Assembly (NCBI RefSeq): GCF_900215325.1
Contig: NZ_OCMS01000003.1
Span: 434,001-498,000, forward strand
Reading direction: 5' to 3'
DNA length: 64,000 nucleotides
From: Fibrobacter sp. UWB16
GTDB taxonomy: Bacteria > Fibrobacterota > Fibrobacteria > Fibrobacterales > Fibrobacteraceae
The notes beneath the pieces are model-generated. The model had not been told where the DNA came from. It did no database searches and saw nothing but the letters and a program-made list of their open reading frames with translations. Both the position numbers and the translations under genes were made by a program. Positions 1-7,982 of this stretch are shown in pieces (the first letter of the stretch is position 1; each line of letters starts with the position of its first letter).

Positions 1-1
1 C

Positions 2-871
2 TTCATGACGCTTCTCATGTTTGTGCTGATTGTGTTCAAGATGAGTGGCTACACGCATTTGCCTGCGTTTTCCGAAATTGGTGATTGTGCTTCGGCGGGA
101 TTAGCTAAGATGTTCCACCCGTGGCGGAGCTTGCTCATGCACCTAACGCTCACGTGGTCGATCGCCCCGGATCTTGGCATGAAGTTGAATGAACCGTCCT
201 GGTCTCTTACGAGCTTTTTCCTCTGCTATGCGATTACGCCGTGGTTCAGCCGTTGGCTTATCAAGCAGAACCGTCGTACGCTCTGGATTCTCTTTGGCGG
301 TGTGTTTGTTCCGGGAATTTTTTGGGCGGTTGTATATGGCAATTCGGGCAATTTATGGTTTGATGGTTTCGATGCCAAGTACCGCTTTTTCCACATGTTT
401 GCGCCTGTACGCGTTTTTGAATATTTGTTTGGCATGGTGCTTTACCGCCTTTACAACGAGGGCGTTTTTGAGGTCTTTAAAAAGGATTATGTAAGTGGCG
501 TTGCTCAGGCGCTTTTGCTCCTCGCACTTTACGGAAGCCTCTTCCTCATGCGTCCTGATATTAACCCTGGGTATAATTACTTTATCCACCACAGCCTTCC
601 GATTTTCATTTACGGCATGTTTGTGGTGAGCCTTCTTTCGGGCAAGGGCTTCTTGGCGAGATTCTTCTGCATCCCGCTTGTGCGTCGTGTTGGCCGTGCG
701 TCTTTCTACCCGTACTTGATCCATCTGCCCATCATTACATTTGCATGGGGCATTTGCAACCTGAACCGTCCGAAGAATACCATCCTTTTGCTCCTCTTTG
801 TCTATACGGTCAGCACACTTTACATGGAATTTAAAATCTGGCGCCGTAAAAAAGCAAAAGCAAAGGCCTAA
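2..871 (+). CDS. Acyltransferase family 3 membrane protein, 3' part
   Basis: This is the C-terminal part of a multi-spanning membrane protein; the reading frame is open to the left edge, so the true start lies outside the window. Several hydrophobic helices alternate with short loops, and the tail ends in basic residues (RRKKAKAKA). The pattern of membrane segments and phrases such as PSWSLTSFFLCYAITPW and FYPYLIHLPI fit the acyltransferase-3/OafA family, which O-acylates cell-surface polysaccharides. The catalytic N-terminal histidine region is not in the window, so the assignment rests on the C-terminal half. It is followed by a 116-base gap before the kinase gene and is probably not part of its operon. 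Confidence 0.65.
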   Translation, partial: FMTLLMFVLIVFKMSGYTHLPAFSEIGDCASAGLAKMFHPWRSLLMHLTLTWSIAPDLGMKLNEPSWSLTSFFLCYAITPWFSRWLIKQNRRTLWILFGGVFVPGIFWAVVYGNSGNLWFDGFDAKYRFFHMFAPVRVFEYLFGMVLYRLYNEGVFEVFKKDYVSGVAQALLLLALYGSLFLMRPDINPGYNYFIHHSLPIFIYGMFVVSLLSGKGFLARFFCIPLVRRVGRASFYPYLIHLPIITFAWGICNLNRPKNTILLLLFVYTVSTLYMEFKIWRRKKAKAKA

Positions 872-916
872 ATCCGAGACTTTATTCGTTTTTTCTCAAA
901 CAAGTCCTAAAAATAT

Positions 917-951
917 GTGTATTTTATACACTAGGGCGACTGGAGACGCCC
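917..951 (+). other. Palindrome and short hairpin upstream of the hybrid kinase
   Basis: Positions 917-931 form a palindrome with arms GTGTAT and ATACAC around TTT. Positions 934-951 can fold into a GGGCG/CGCCC hairpin with an 8-base loop. Both lie in the leader of the kinase gene starting at 988 and could be an operator or leader structure; function is a guess. Confidence 0.3.
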
Positions 952-987
952 GTTGGAAGGGAATTCTTGTTGGAGGATCAACAAATC

Positions 988-3372
988 ATGGACTGTCTTG
1001 AATCGTCAGAATTGACTCATGCGATTCTATCGAGTGCAGGCGTCGGCTTGTGGACGATCGAAGTCGATGAAGGTCACCCTCCACGAATGTATGCCGATAA
1101 AGCTCTTCTCCAGATTCTTGGATTCCCTGAAGAAACGCTCCCCGAAGACCTCTACAATTTATGGTGCAATAACGTAGACCTCTCATATTACGAGGCTTAT
1201 GCTGAATTTGTGGACCAGATGACTCGCGGTGAAATGTCCGAACTGGAGTACGCCTGGAACCACCAGTCGCGCGGGGTCATATTCCTGCAAAATCATGGCA
1301 AGCGCAATGACAAGTACACGCGCGGCATGCGTCTTGAAGGCTGCTGCACCGACGTGACGGAACAGGTCGAATTCAAGATGCACGTGCGCGAACTCGACCA
1401 GTATTCCGATATTGCAAACACGCTTGGCGATGGTTTCGATAATATTTATTACGTCGATATCAACGACAACTCGTTCATTGAATTTAACGCCCAAGGTGTC
1501 GTGAAGACTCTCGATGCCAAGAACTGCAATGACTTTTTTGTGGGTTTTGAACAGGCTCTTGAAAAGGTTGTGTACAGGGAAGACTGGGATGCAGTCAAGA
1601 ATTTTGTAGACAAGGAAAAGCTGTTGCACGGCTTGGAAAAAGACCGAGCGGTGTCTGTCTCTTTCCGTTTTTCGTTTGACGGGCGTCTAGTATATTACCG
1701 TTTAAAAGCGGCGAAGACTCCTGATTCAGAAAATCACATCGTCGTGACGCTTGAAAACGTCGATGAAGAGGAATCCGCCAAGGCCGAACGCAAGGCGATT
1801 GCAAACCGCGACATGGCTGTGATTTCAGGCTTGTCCGATGACTTCGGCTGCGTGGTGTACGTGGATTACGAGACTCTTTCCGAGGTGCATTACCGCTTTG
1901 ACCCCATGTTTGATGAGATGGTTCCGGGGTGGTCCAAAATCGACAACTTCGGTAAACGTCTGGAAGTGCTTGTTAATACCGTTGTTCACCCGAGCGATCG
2001 CGAATCGTTCTGCGCCGCGACTGAACCTGCAAAAGTACTTGACATGGTCGAACATGAACACATGTACTTCGTCAACTTCAGATTGCAGGTCAATGGTGAA
2101 GATGTTTATTACCAGATTAAATTTGTCAAGGACGAAAATTTCAAGAACCATGTAATTGCCGGTTTCCATAGCGTCGATGCCGAAACAAAACGCGAAATGG
2201 CGAGCCTTGAAAAAGCCGAACTTGCAAACAAGGCGAAGAGCGCGTTCCTCTTCAACATGTCTCATGACATCCGCACGCCGCTTAACGCGATGATTGGCTT
2301 TACCGATATGGCGGTCAAGAATATTGATGACAAGGCCAAGGCGCTGGATTGCCTCAGCAAGTCGAAACTTTCGAGTGAACACCTTTTGTCCTTGATCAAC
2401 GATGTGCTGGATATGTCGCGCATTGAAAGCGGCAAGGTGGAACTGGACTTGAATCCGGTCAACTTGAACGAGAATGGCGAAGACTATGTTCCGATGCTCC
2501 GTTCCCTTGCCGAAAAGAAAAACGTGCATTTCGAGTTCAGTCACCACGATATCACGAATGCCTATGTGTATGTAGACTTTCTGCGCATGAACCAGGTGAT
2601 TATCAATGTGGTTTCGAATGCGGTGAAATATACGCCGTCGGGCGGCTCGGTCACTGTTGACGTATGCCAAATCCCATCGGATCGCGAAGGCTTTGGACTA
2701 TACCAGTTTGTCATTCAGGATACGGGAATCGGCATGAGCGCCGAATACCAGCAGCACCTTTTTGACGAGTTCTCCCGCGAGCGGACTTCTACGGTGAGTA
2801 AGCAGCAGGGAACTGGCCTTGGGCTTGCCATTACCAAGCGCATTATCGATATGATGGAAGGCTCTATCGAAGTGGAAAGCAAGGTGGGTGAGGGATCCAA
2901 GTTTACTATCCGTATCCCGATGCGCATTCAGGAACATCCCGAAAATGTTGAACAGGTGCGTTTTGCTCATTCGGAAGAAGAGCCTGTTTCATTCGAAGGG
3001 TTCAAGATTTTAGTTGTCGAGGACAACGAACTGAATCTCGAAATATCCAAGGATATTTTGGAAAGTGCAGGTGTCGTCGTAGAATCTGCCGAAGACGGCT
3101 CTATCGCTGTAGAACGTTTAAAAGAAAAAGGCCCGGACTATTACGATTGCATTTTGATGGACATCCAGATGCCGGTGATGGATGGCTTTGAAGCGACACG
3201 CACCATCCGCAAGATGTTCCCGGACAAGCGCATTCCGATTATTGCGCTTTCTGCAAATGCATTTGATGAAGACCGTCGTAAGTCCCTTGAAGCGGGCATG
3301 GATGGACATTTGGCAAAGCCCATCGTCATTGCCCAACTCGAAGACTCGTTAAAAAAATATCTCAAGAAATAA
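988..3372 (+). CDS. Soluble PAS-type hybrid histidine kinase with receiver domain
   Basis: Sensor kinase of 794 residues with no membrane segment, so it should sense a cytoplasmic signal. About the first 410 residues look like two or three PAS-type modules. The HisKA H-box FNMSHDIRTPLNAMIGF follows near residue 425, then an HATPase with the N-box (INVVSNAVKYTPSGG) and G-boxes DTGIGM and GTGLGLAI. The last 120 residues are a receiver domain with VVEDNE and the phospho-acceptor in LMDIQMPVMDG. I chose ATG 988 because GGAGG sits ten bases upstream; a TTG at 967 would place the SD inside the gene. No HPt domain is attached, but a free HPt gene lies just downstream on the other strand, suggesting a His-Asp-His-Asp relay. 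Confidence 0.9.
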   Translation: MDCLESSELTHAILSSAGVGLWTIEVDEGHPPRMYADKALLQILGFPEETLPEDLYNLWCNNVDLSYYEAYAEFVDQMTRGEMSELEYAWNHQSRGVIFLQNHGKRNDKYTRGMRLEGCCTDVTEQVEFKMHVRELDQYSDIANTLGDGFDNIYYVDINDNSFIEFNAQGVVKTLDAKNCNDFFVGFEQALEKVVYREDWDAVKNFVDKEKLLHGLEKDRAVSVSFRFSFDGRLVYYRLKAAKTPDSENHIVVTLENVDEEESAKAERKAIANRDMAVISGLSDDFGCVVYVDYETLSEVHYRFDPMFDEMVPGWSKIDNFGKRLEVLVNTVVHPSDRESFCAATEPAKVLDMVEHEHMYFVNFRLQVNGEDVYYQIKFVKDENFKNHVIAGFHSVDAETKREMASLEKAELANKAKSAFLFNMSHDIRTPLNAMIGFTDMAVKNIDDKAKALDCLSKSKLSSEHLLSLINDVLDMSRIESGKVELDLNPVNLNENGEDYVPMLRSLAEKKNVHFEFSHHDITNAYVYVDFLRMNQVIINVVSNAVKYTPSGGSVTVDVCQIPSDREGFGLYQFVIQDTGIGMSAEYQQHLFDEFSRERTSTVSKQQGTGLGLAITKRIIDMMEGSIEVESKVGEGSKFTIRIPMRIQEHPENVEQVRFAHSEEEPVSFEGFKILVVEDNELNLEISKDILESAGVVVESAEDGSIAVERLKEKGPDYYDCILMDIQMPVMDGFEATRTIRKMFPDKRIPIIALSANAFDEDRRKSLEAGMDGHLAKPIVIAQLEDSLKKYLKK

Positions 3373-3379
3373 CGTCTCC

Positions 3380-3412
3380 GTCATCCTGACGCTGAAAGCG
3401 GAAGGATCCAGT
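3380..3412. repeat. GTCATCC...GGATCCAG intergenic repeat
   Basis: Short degenerate repeat beginning TCATCCTGA and ending GAAGGATCCAG, between the convergent ends of the kinase and the HPt gene. Similar copies occur at 10225-10354, 21080-21114 and 21175-21202. Confidence 0.6.
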
Positions 3413-3424
3413 GAATCTAAATAA

Positions 3425-3775
3425 TTATTCCAATTGCTTTATCCCATTGACTGCAACATTGTAGTCCGCTTCGACTTTTTCCAAGAGTGCTTGCGAGTTT
3501 GCGGTGAATGCTTCCGGACGCAGGTCTTCGGTGAGTTCGCTACTCGATGCGGAGAGCTTGTTCAGCCCTAGATTGGCGGCAACGCCCTTAAGCGTGTGTG
3601 CTGCACGGAATGCAGTCTTTGCATCATTGTTTGCAAAGGCTGTTTTGAGTTCGTTAAAGCTCGGGTCGTTCAAAAAAAGTCCCAAATATTTTGCAACGCG
3701 AGATTCCATGCGGAGTCTTTCAAGAACTTCGTTCAACGATTCACCGAGAGAGCTGTAAAATTCAGAGAGTGTCAT
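3425..3775 (-). CDS. Stand-alone HPt phosphotransfer protein
   Basis: A 116-residue, all-helical protein. The HPt signature AHTLKGVAANLG near residue 59 contains the histidine that is phosphorylated. Such proteins shuttle phosphate from the receiver of a hybrid kinase to a response regulator. AGGA lies eight bases before the ATG. The gene starts 15 bases after the HD-GYP regulator ends, so the two are probably one operon, facing the hybrid kinase gene at 988-3372. Inference: this is the middle step of a relay linking one or both hybrid kinases nearby to the HD-GYP regulator. Confidence 0.88.
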   Translation of the reverse strand: MTLSEFYSSLGESLNEVLERLRMESRVAKYLGLFLNDPSFNELKTAFANNDAKTAFRAAHTLKGVAANLGLNKLSASSSELTEDLRPEAFTANSQALLEKVEADYNVAVNGIKQLE

Positions 3776-3790
3776 AAGTTCATCCTAACC

Positions 3791-5329
3791 TTAATGTAAA
3801 ATGTCGATGTGTCCATAAGCGGATTCGAGTACGGGATTTTCTTTTGTCGATTGGTTCCAGATCTGAAGCAACCTGACTGTGCAAGGGGTACTCTTGCCGT
3901 CTATGTTGAAAGTTTGTTTGATAAGGACCGGCTTGTCCTTGGGGGCGGTTTTGCGGTGCAGGATTTTCCTGATTTTCAACAGGTTTTCGTCTGCTGTTGC
4001 GTCATGTGCAAGGCTGCCTATGTTGCCATCTTCGTCAACGATTGTCTTTGGAAGCCCGAGCAATTGTGATGCTTTTGGCGAAAGCTTAATGACCGAAGGC
4101 GAGTAAGTGTATTCAAAAAGAATGCCGTTTATCATGGACTCGTAGAAGTGGCTTTTCTTGCGCTCGTCAATGAACTGCCTAAACGCTTGGTTGTAAATCG
4201 GGTACTTGTGGTCGTTCATCATCGCATCGGCGATGTAGAAAAAGTCCTTGTCTGCCTGCTTGCTCCAGTCGAATGTCTGGAGCGAGACAACAAGCTTGTC
4301 AGCGATGGCATCAAGGCATTCAATCAAAACCGGATTGAACACGCCGCATTCGTTGTTGTGGATCATCTCGAGCGCTTTTTCGTGAGTGAATGCATGCTTG
4401 TAGCAACGTTCGCTCGTGAGCGCGTCGTAAACGTCTGCGATAGAAACAATCTGTGCCGCTATGGGGATTTCGTCGCCCTTGAGTCCATCCGGATAACCCC
4501 TGCCGTCCCAGCGTTCATGATGCCAACGGCAAATCTCGTAGGCGTATTTCATCAGGGGCTCGTCGTTACCGACCGGCACTGCATTCAGCATCTGGGCGCA
4601 ATTGATTGTGTGCCCTTTCATGATGTTGAATTCTTCTGGCGTGAGCTTGCCTGGCTTGTTCAGGATTTCATCGGGGATTGTGATTTTCCCGATGTCGTGC
4701 ATGGACGATGCCGTACAGATAATGCCGATGTCGTTTCTGTTGATCTGGTATTTTTTTGTGCGGTGCAGGAGCTCTCGCAAAAGCATTTCTGTGATGGTGT
4801 TGATGTGCAGCACGTGCATTCCGCTTTCTCCATTGCGGAATTCCACGATATGGCTCAGCATGGTCACCATCATGCTGTTGTTGCGCGTCTTTTCGTAAAT
4901 CTGGTTTAAAACGAGGTCGGAGAGACTTTTTTGCTTTTTGTACAGGCGGATGGTGTTGTTCACGCGATTTTTGAGAACCATCTCGTCAAAAGGTCGTGCA
5001 ATAAAGTCCGTGACTCCGAGCATGTAGGCGCCTTCGATCAGGGCGTGTGCGTTTTCTGCTGAAATCATGATGACCGGTATTTCATTGATCCAACCGTTTT
5101 TGTTCATGATAGCGAGCACTTCCAGGCCGTCTTTTTCGGGCATGACCATGTCGAGTAGCACGAGCGAAATTTCAGAGGTCTTTTCCCTGAGTAAAAGCAA
5201 AGCTTCGTTGCCGTTTTCCGCTTCGATAATATTGTATTTGTCGCTGAGTATGTCCGATAACAGGGCTCTATTTAAAGCCACATCGTCAACAATCAGTATA
5301 AGAGGTCGCTTTTCAACCATACCACACAT
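3791..5329 (-). CDS. Response regulator with HD-GYP phosphodiesterase domain
   Basis: About 512 residues. The N-terminal receiver has VDD and the acceptor aspartate in LLDMVMPEKDG. The middle is an HD-GYP domain: SMHDIGKI supplies the HD pair, and HHERWDGRGYPDGLKG contains the GYP motif. Known HD-GYP domains hydrolyse cyclic di-GMP. The last 150 residues include a PAS-like stretch (FEYTYSPSVIKLSPKASQLLG), which is unusual at the C terminus. The start is uncertain: ATG 5329 has GGGAG eight bases upstream, ATG 5320 has AAAGGA nine bases upstream, and a TTG lies further out at 5350. It heads an operon with the HPt gene. Expected output is a change in cyclic di-GMP level rather than DNA binding. 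Confidence 0.88.
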   Translation of the reverse strand: MCGMVEKRPLILIVDDVALNRALLSDILSDKYNIIEAENGNEALLLLREKTSEISLVLLDMVMPEKDGLEVLAIMNKNGWINEIPVIMISAENAHALIEGAYMLGVTDFIARPFDEMVLKNRVNNTIRLYKKQKSLSDLVLNQIYEKTRNNSMMVTMLSHIVEFRNGESGMHVLHINTITEMLLRELLHRTKKYQINRNDIGIICTASSMHDIGKITIPDEILNKPGKLTPEEFNIMKGHTINCAQMLNAVPVGNDEPLMKYAYEICRWHHERWDGRGYPDGLKGDEIPIAAQIVSIADVYDALTSERCYKHAFTHEKALEMIHNNECGVFNPVLIECLDAIADKLVVSLQTFDWSKQADKDFFYIADAMMNDHKYPIYNQAFRQFIDERKKSHFYESMINGILFEYTYSPSVIKLSPKASQLLGLPKTIVDEDGNIGSLAHDATADENLLKIRKILHRKTAPKDKPVLIKQTFNIDGKSTPCTVRLLQIWNQSTKENPVLESAYGHIDILH

Positions 5330-5349
5330 TCCTTTAGCTCCCAAATACA

Positions 5350-5366
5350 ATACATTTTAAATGTAT
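5350..5366. promoter_or_regulatory. 17-bp palindrome upstream of the HD-GYP operon
   Basis: ATACATTT and AAATGTAT flank a single T, giving a near-perfect palindrome 20 bases before the HD-GYP start. It could be an operator; the A/T-rich setting makes chance possible. Confidence 0.3.
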
Positions 5367-5482
5367 ATAATTTTAAAAACGGAACGTAAGAAAATTATAA
5401 CTTCTTTGGGGTTGTTGCTCATAATCACTGTTTTTGAGGTTTTATTAGACCAAATTGTAGTATTCAAAATTAATCGGTATTG

Positions 5483-5511
5483 CAATATATATAAAAATTG
5501 TATATATATTG
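5483..5511. promoter_or_regulatory. A/T-rich inverted repeat upstream of the SBP-type hybrid kinase
   Basis: CAATATATATA (5483-5493) is matched by TATATATATTG (5501-5511) across a 7-base spacer, 31 bases before the kinase start at 5543. Possible operator or promoter-melting element. The 190-base gap between divergent genes holds nothing else recognisable. Confidence 0.3.
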
Positions 5512-5542
5512 TAATATAAATGTAATAAGCTTAGGCGGGCTA

Positions 5543-7837
5543 ATGTTTATGCGTGCGAAAAAACTGATTTTTTTGTTTGCCCTGCTGCTGGTTAGTTATG
5601 CATGCGCCTCTCCACGATCTGTAAAAGTGGGGTTTTTCGCTAATTCTGGCTATCACGAAATCTTGTCGAATGGCCAAAAAAGTGGTTACGGTTATGAATT
5701 GCTTTCCGAAATATCCCGGTTTGCAGACTTGAATTACGAGTTTGTCGGCTACGACAAAAACTGGGATGATATGTTGGAGATGCTCCGGAACGGTGAAATT
5801 GATCTAGTCTCGTCGGCGCAGAAAAAAATTAAGGATGGAACTCCTTTTGACTATTCGTTGCCGGTGGGACCGGACTCCAATTATATCGTCGTCCGCAAGT
5901 CCGATAAGGTACTGCTCGATGAAATCAATTATGGCATCCGCCAAATGGATATGGTGGATCCGAACTGGAAAAATAGGCTTTACCTCAAATATTATGGCTC
6001 TGAAAATTTGGCGTATTCAGTTTTTAACGAGCGTGAACGTGTTTACTTGAAGGATTTTCTTCGCCAAAATAGAACGCTCAAGGTGACCGTACAAAATGCC
6101 AAGGCTCCGTATGCTTACATAGAAAACGGGGTCGCCAAGGGAATCCTTTTAGATATTTTTGCTGAAATTGCGCGTCCGCATGACCTGAAATATGAATTTG
6201 TGGTACCGGCGGCAAACGATACGGACAATGTGACGAAAATAAAAAAATGGCATATTGTCCTTGATGGTCATTATGGCATGGCCGGTGGCGATGACGGCTG
6301 GGTGTTTACTCCGTTGTACTTGCGGGACCTAGTGCTCGACGGTTACGATAGTTTGCTTTACGGGATGCGTATCGCTGTGCCGCGTGATGCTCCACGTGAA
6401 GTTGCGTCTATCCTGACAAAGGGCGTTTTGATGCTTTCGCCAAAGAGCATGCGTGAATATGTAGTCAAGTATGCGGGGTTCCGTATGCCGAATTATTCCG
6501 GAGAGCTTTTGCGAATTCACTCTCATGCTGCTGCCGTGTTTGGTGCCGTTTTGGGAATTCTTGGGCTAGCCCTGATTGCCTCTCTCGTCTGGATTGCGGT
6601 CAGGCGCAAACTGAAAAATCGTCAAGAAGTGCTGGATTCCAGGTTGCGCGATGCCGAAGCCTTTGCGGCAGAAGCTAAAGAGGCGAAGTCGAAGTTCTTG
6701 CTCAACATGAGCCATGATATTCGTACGCCGATGAACGCCATTATCGGCTATTCGGAACGAGCCGAACGCCATCTCGAAAACAAGACGGATGTCTTGGATG
6801 CATTGAAAAAGATCCGTATTTCGGGCGGATATTTGCTCCAGCTGATTGAAGAAGTTCTGGATATGGCAAAAATTGAGTCTGGACGGGTTTTGCTGAAAGA
6901 ACGCATGATGAACATTACCTCTTGCATGACTGAATTTTGCGAGGGCTGCATGCCCATGATGAATCATAAGAATATTTCATTTATTTGGGATTTCTCGGTC
7001 ATCAAGAATAAATTTGTAATAGCGAATGTCAGTAGCTTGCGCCAGATTCTATATAACATTATTTCGAATGCCCAAAAGTTTACGCCTTATGGCGGACGCG
7101 TTGTTTTTACGATTGAGGAATTGCCTTGCCGAGTCGATGGCTATGCTGTATATGATTTTGAAATAAGCGATAATGGCCTTGGCATGTCCAAGGAGTTTTT
7201 GGACCACATCTATGATGAATTCTCTCGCGAGCAGTCTTCGACGCAGAGCGGTGTGCAAGGGACTGGCCTTGGCATGTCTATTGTCAAGCACCTTGTCGAT
7301 ATGATGGGCGCTGAAATTTCCATCCAGAGCGAGGTTGGGCTTGGCACTACTGTACGTGTGCGGACCCAGTTCAAGATTGCGACCGAAAGCGATGTTTCCA
7401 TTGACGGCTGCGAACACAATTCTGTTGAAGTTGGGGATTTCCTGAAAGGTAAGCGCGTCTTGCTTGTTGAAGATAATGAATTTAATAGGGAAGTCGCCCT
7501 GGATTTCTTGCAGGATGCGCAGATGACGGTCGAAATTGCCGAAAATGGTTTGGAAGCTGTGGCAAAAGTCAAGGAACACGCCCCTGATTATTATGACTGT
7601 ATCCTGATGGATATTCAAATGCCTGTCATGGATGGCTATGAGGCGACTCGGGCAATTCGCCAAGCTTTCCCGCAGGCGAAAATTCCGATTATTGCGGTGT
7701 CGGCAAATGCGTTTGAAGAAGATCGGCAAAAGTCGTTGGCCGCGGGAATGGATGATCATTTGGCAAAGCCGATCGTTGTTGCGAAAGTCTTTGAATCAAT
7801 GTATTCTTTAATGCAAAGAAAAATTAACGAAAAATAG
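5543..7837 (+). CDS. Hybrid histidine kinase with periplasmic solute-binding domains
   Basis: About 764 residues. An N-terminal signal or anchor segment (KKLIFLFALLLVSYACA) is followed by two bacterial solute-binding (SBP_bac_3-like) regions: VKVGFFANSGYHEI near residue 30 and LKVTVQNAKAPYAYIENG near residue 175. A membrane helix near residue 340 leads into HisKA (LNMSHDIRTPMNAIIGY), an HATPase (NIISNAQKFTPYGG, DNGLGM, GTGLGMSI) and a receiver (VEDNEFNRE, LMDIQMPVMDG). The plan resembles EvgS/BvgS-type sensors. Both binding regions look short, as if the second lobe of each had been lost. The start at 5543 puts the signal peptide at the N terminus. The next gene is a GH8 glucanase, so a sugar-related ligand is possible but unproven. 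Confidence 0.88.
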   Translation: MFMRAKKLIFLFALLLVSYACASPRSVKVGFFANSGYHEILSNGQKSGYGYELLSEISRFADLNYEFVGYDKNWDDMLEMLRNGEIDLVSSAQKKIKDGTPFDYSLPVGPDSNYIVVRKSDKVLLDEINYGIRQMDMVDPNWKNRLYLKYYGSENLAYSVFNERERVYLKDFLRQNRTLKVTVQNAKAPYAYIENGVAKGILLDIFAEIARPHDLKYEFVVPAANDTDNVTKIKKWHIVLDGHYGMAGGDDGWVFTPLYLRDLVLDGYDSLLYGMRIAVPRDAPREVASILTKGVLMLSPKSMREYVVKYAGFRMPNYSGELLRIHSHAAAVFGAVLGILGLALIASLVWIAVRRKLKNRQEVLDSRLRDAEAFAAEAKEAKSKFLLNMSHDIRTPMNAIIGYSERAERHLENKTDVLDALKKIRISGGYLLQLIEEVLDMAKIESGRVLLKERMMNITSCMTEFCEGCMPMMNHKNISFIWDFSVIKNKFVIANVSSLRQILYNIISNAQKFTPYGGRVVFTIEELPCRVDGYAVYDFEISDNGLGMSKEFLDHIYDEFSREQSSTQSGVQGTGLGMSIVKHLVDMMGAEISIQSEVGLGTTVRVRTQFKIATESDVSIDGCEHNSVEVGDFLKGKRVLLVEDNEFNREVALDFLQDAQMTVEIAENGLEAVAKVKEHAPDYYDCILMDIQMPVMDGYEATRAIRQAFPQAKIPIIAVSANAFEEDRQKSLAAGMDDHLAKPIVVAKVFESMYSLMQRKINEK

Positions 7838-7887
7838 TAGTTTAGGAACATTTTAAGAACACTTTTGATGTGATTTACCGCATTATG

Positions 7888-7920
7888 TCAATCCTTTTAC
7901 AAAAGAAGGGTTGATTTTTT
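7888..7920 (+). terminator. Weak terminator after the SBP-type kinase
   Basis: Imperfect hairpin TCAATCCTTTT / AAAAGAAGGGTTGA followed by six T residues, 50 bases after the kinase stop codon. Confidence 0.45.
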
Positions 7921-7982
7921 ATATGCTATCAAACTATCTTTTAACTTGGATGGGTGAAATCTTTTTTTTAAAAGGAATTCAT

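Noticed and set aside
967-987. TTG start for the hybrid kinase
   Set aside because: The SD GGAGG lies inside this extension and points to ATG 988.
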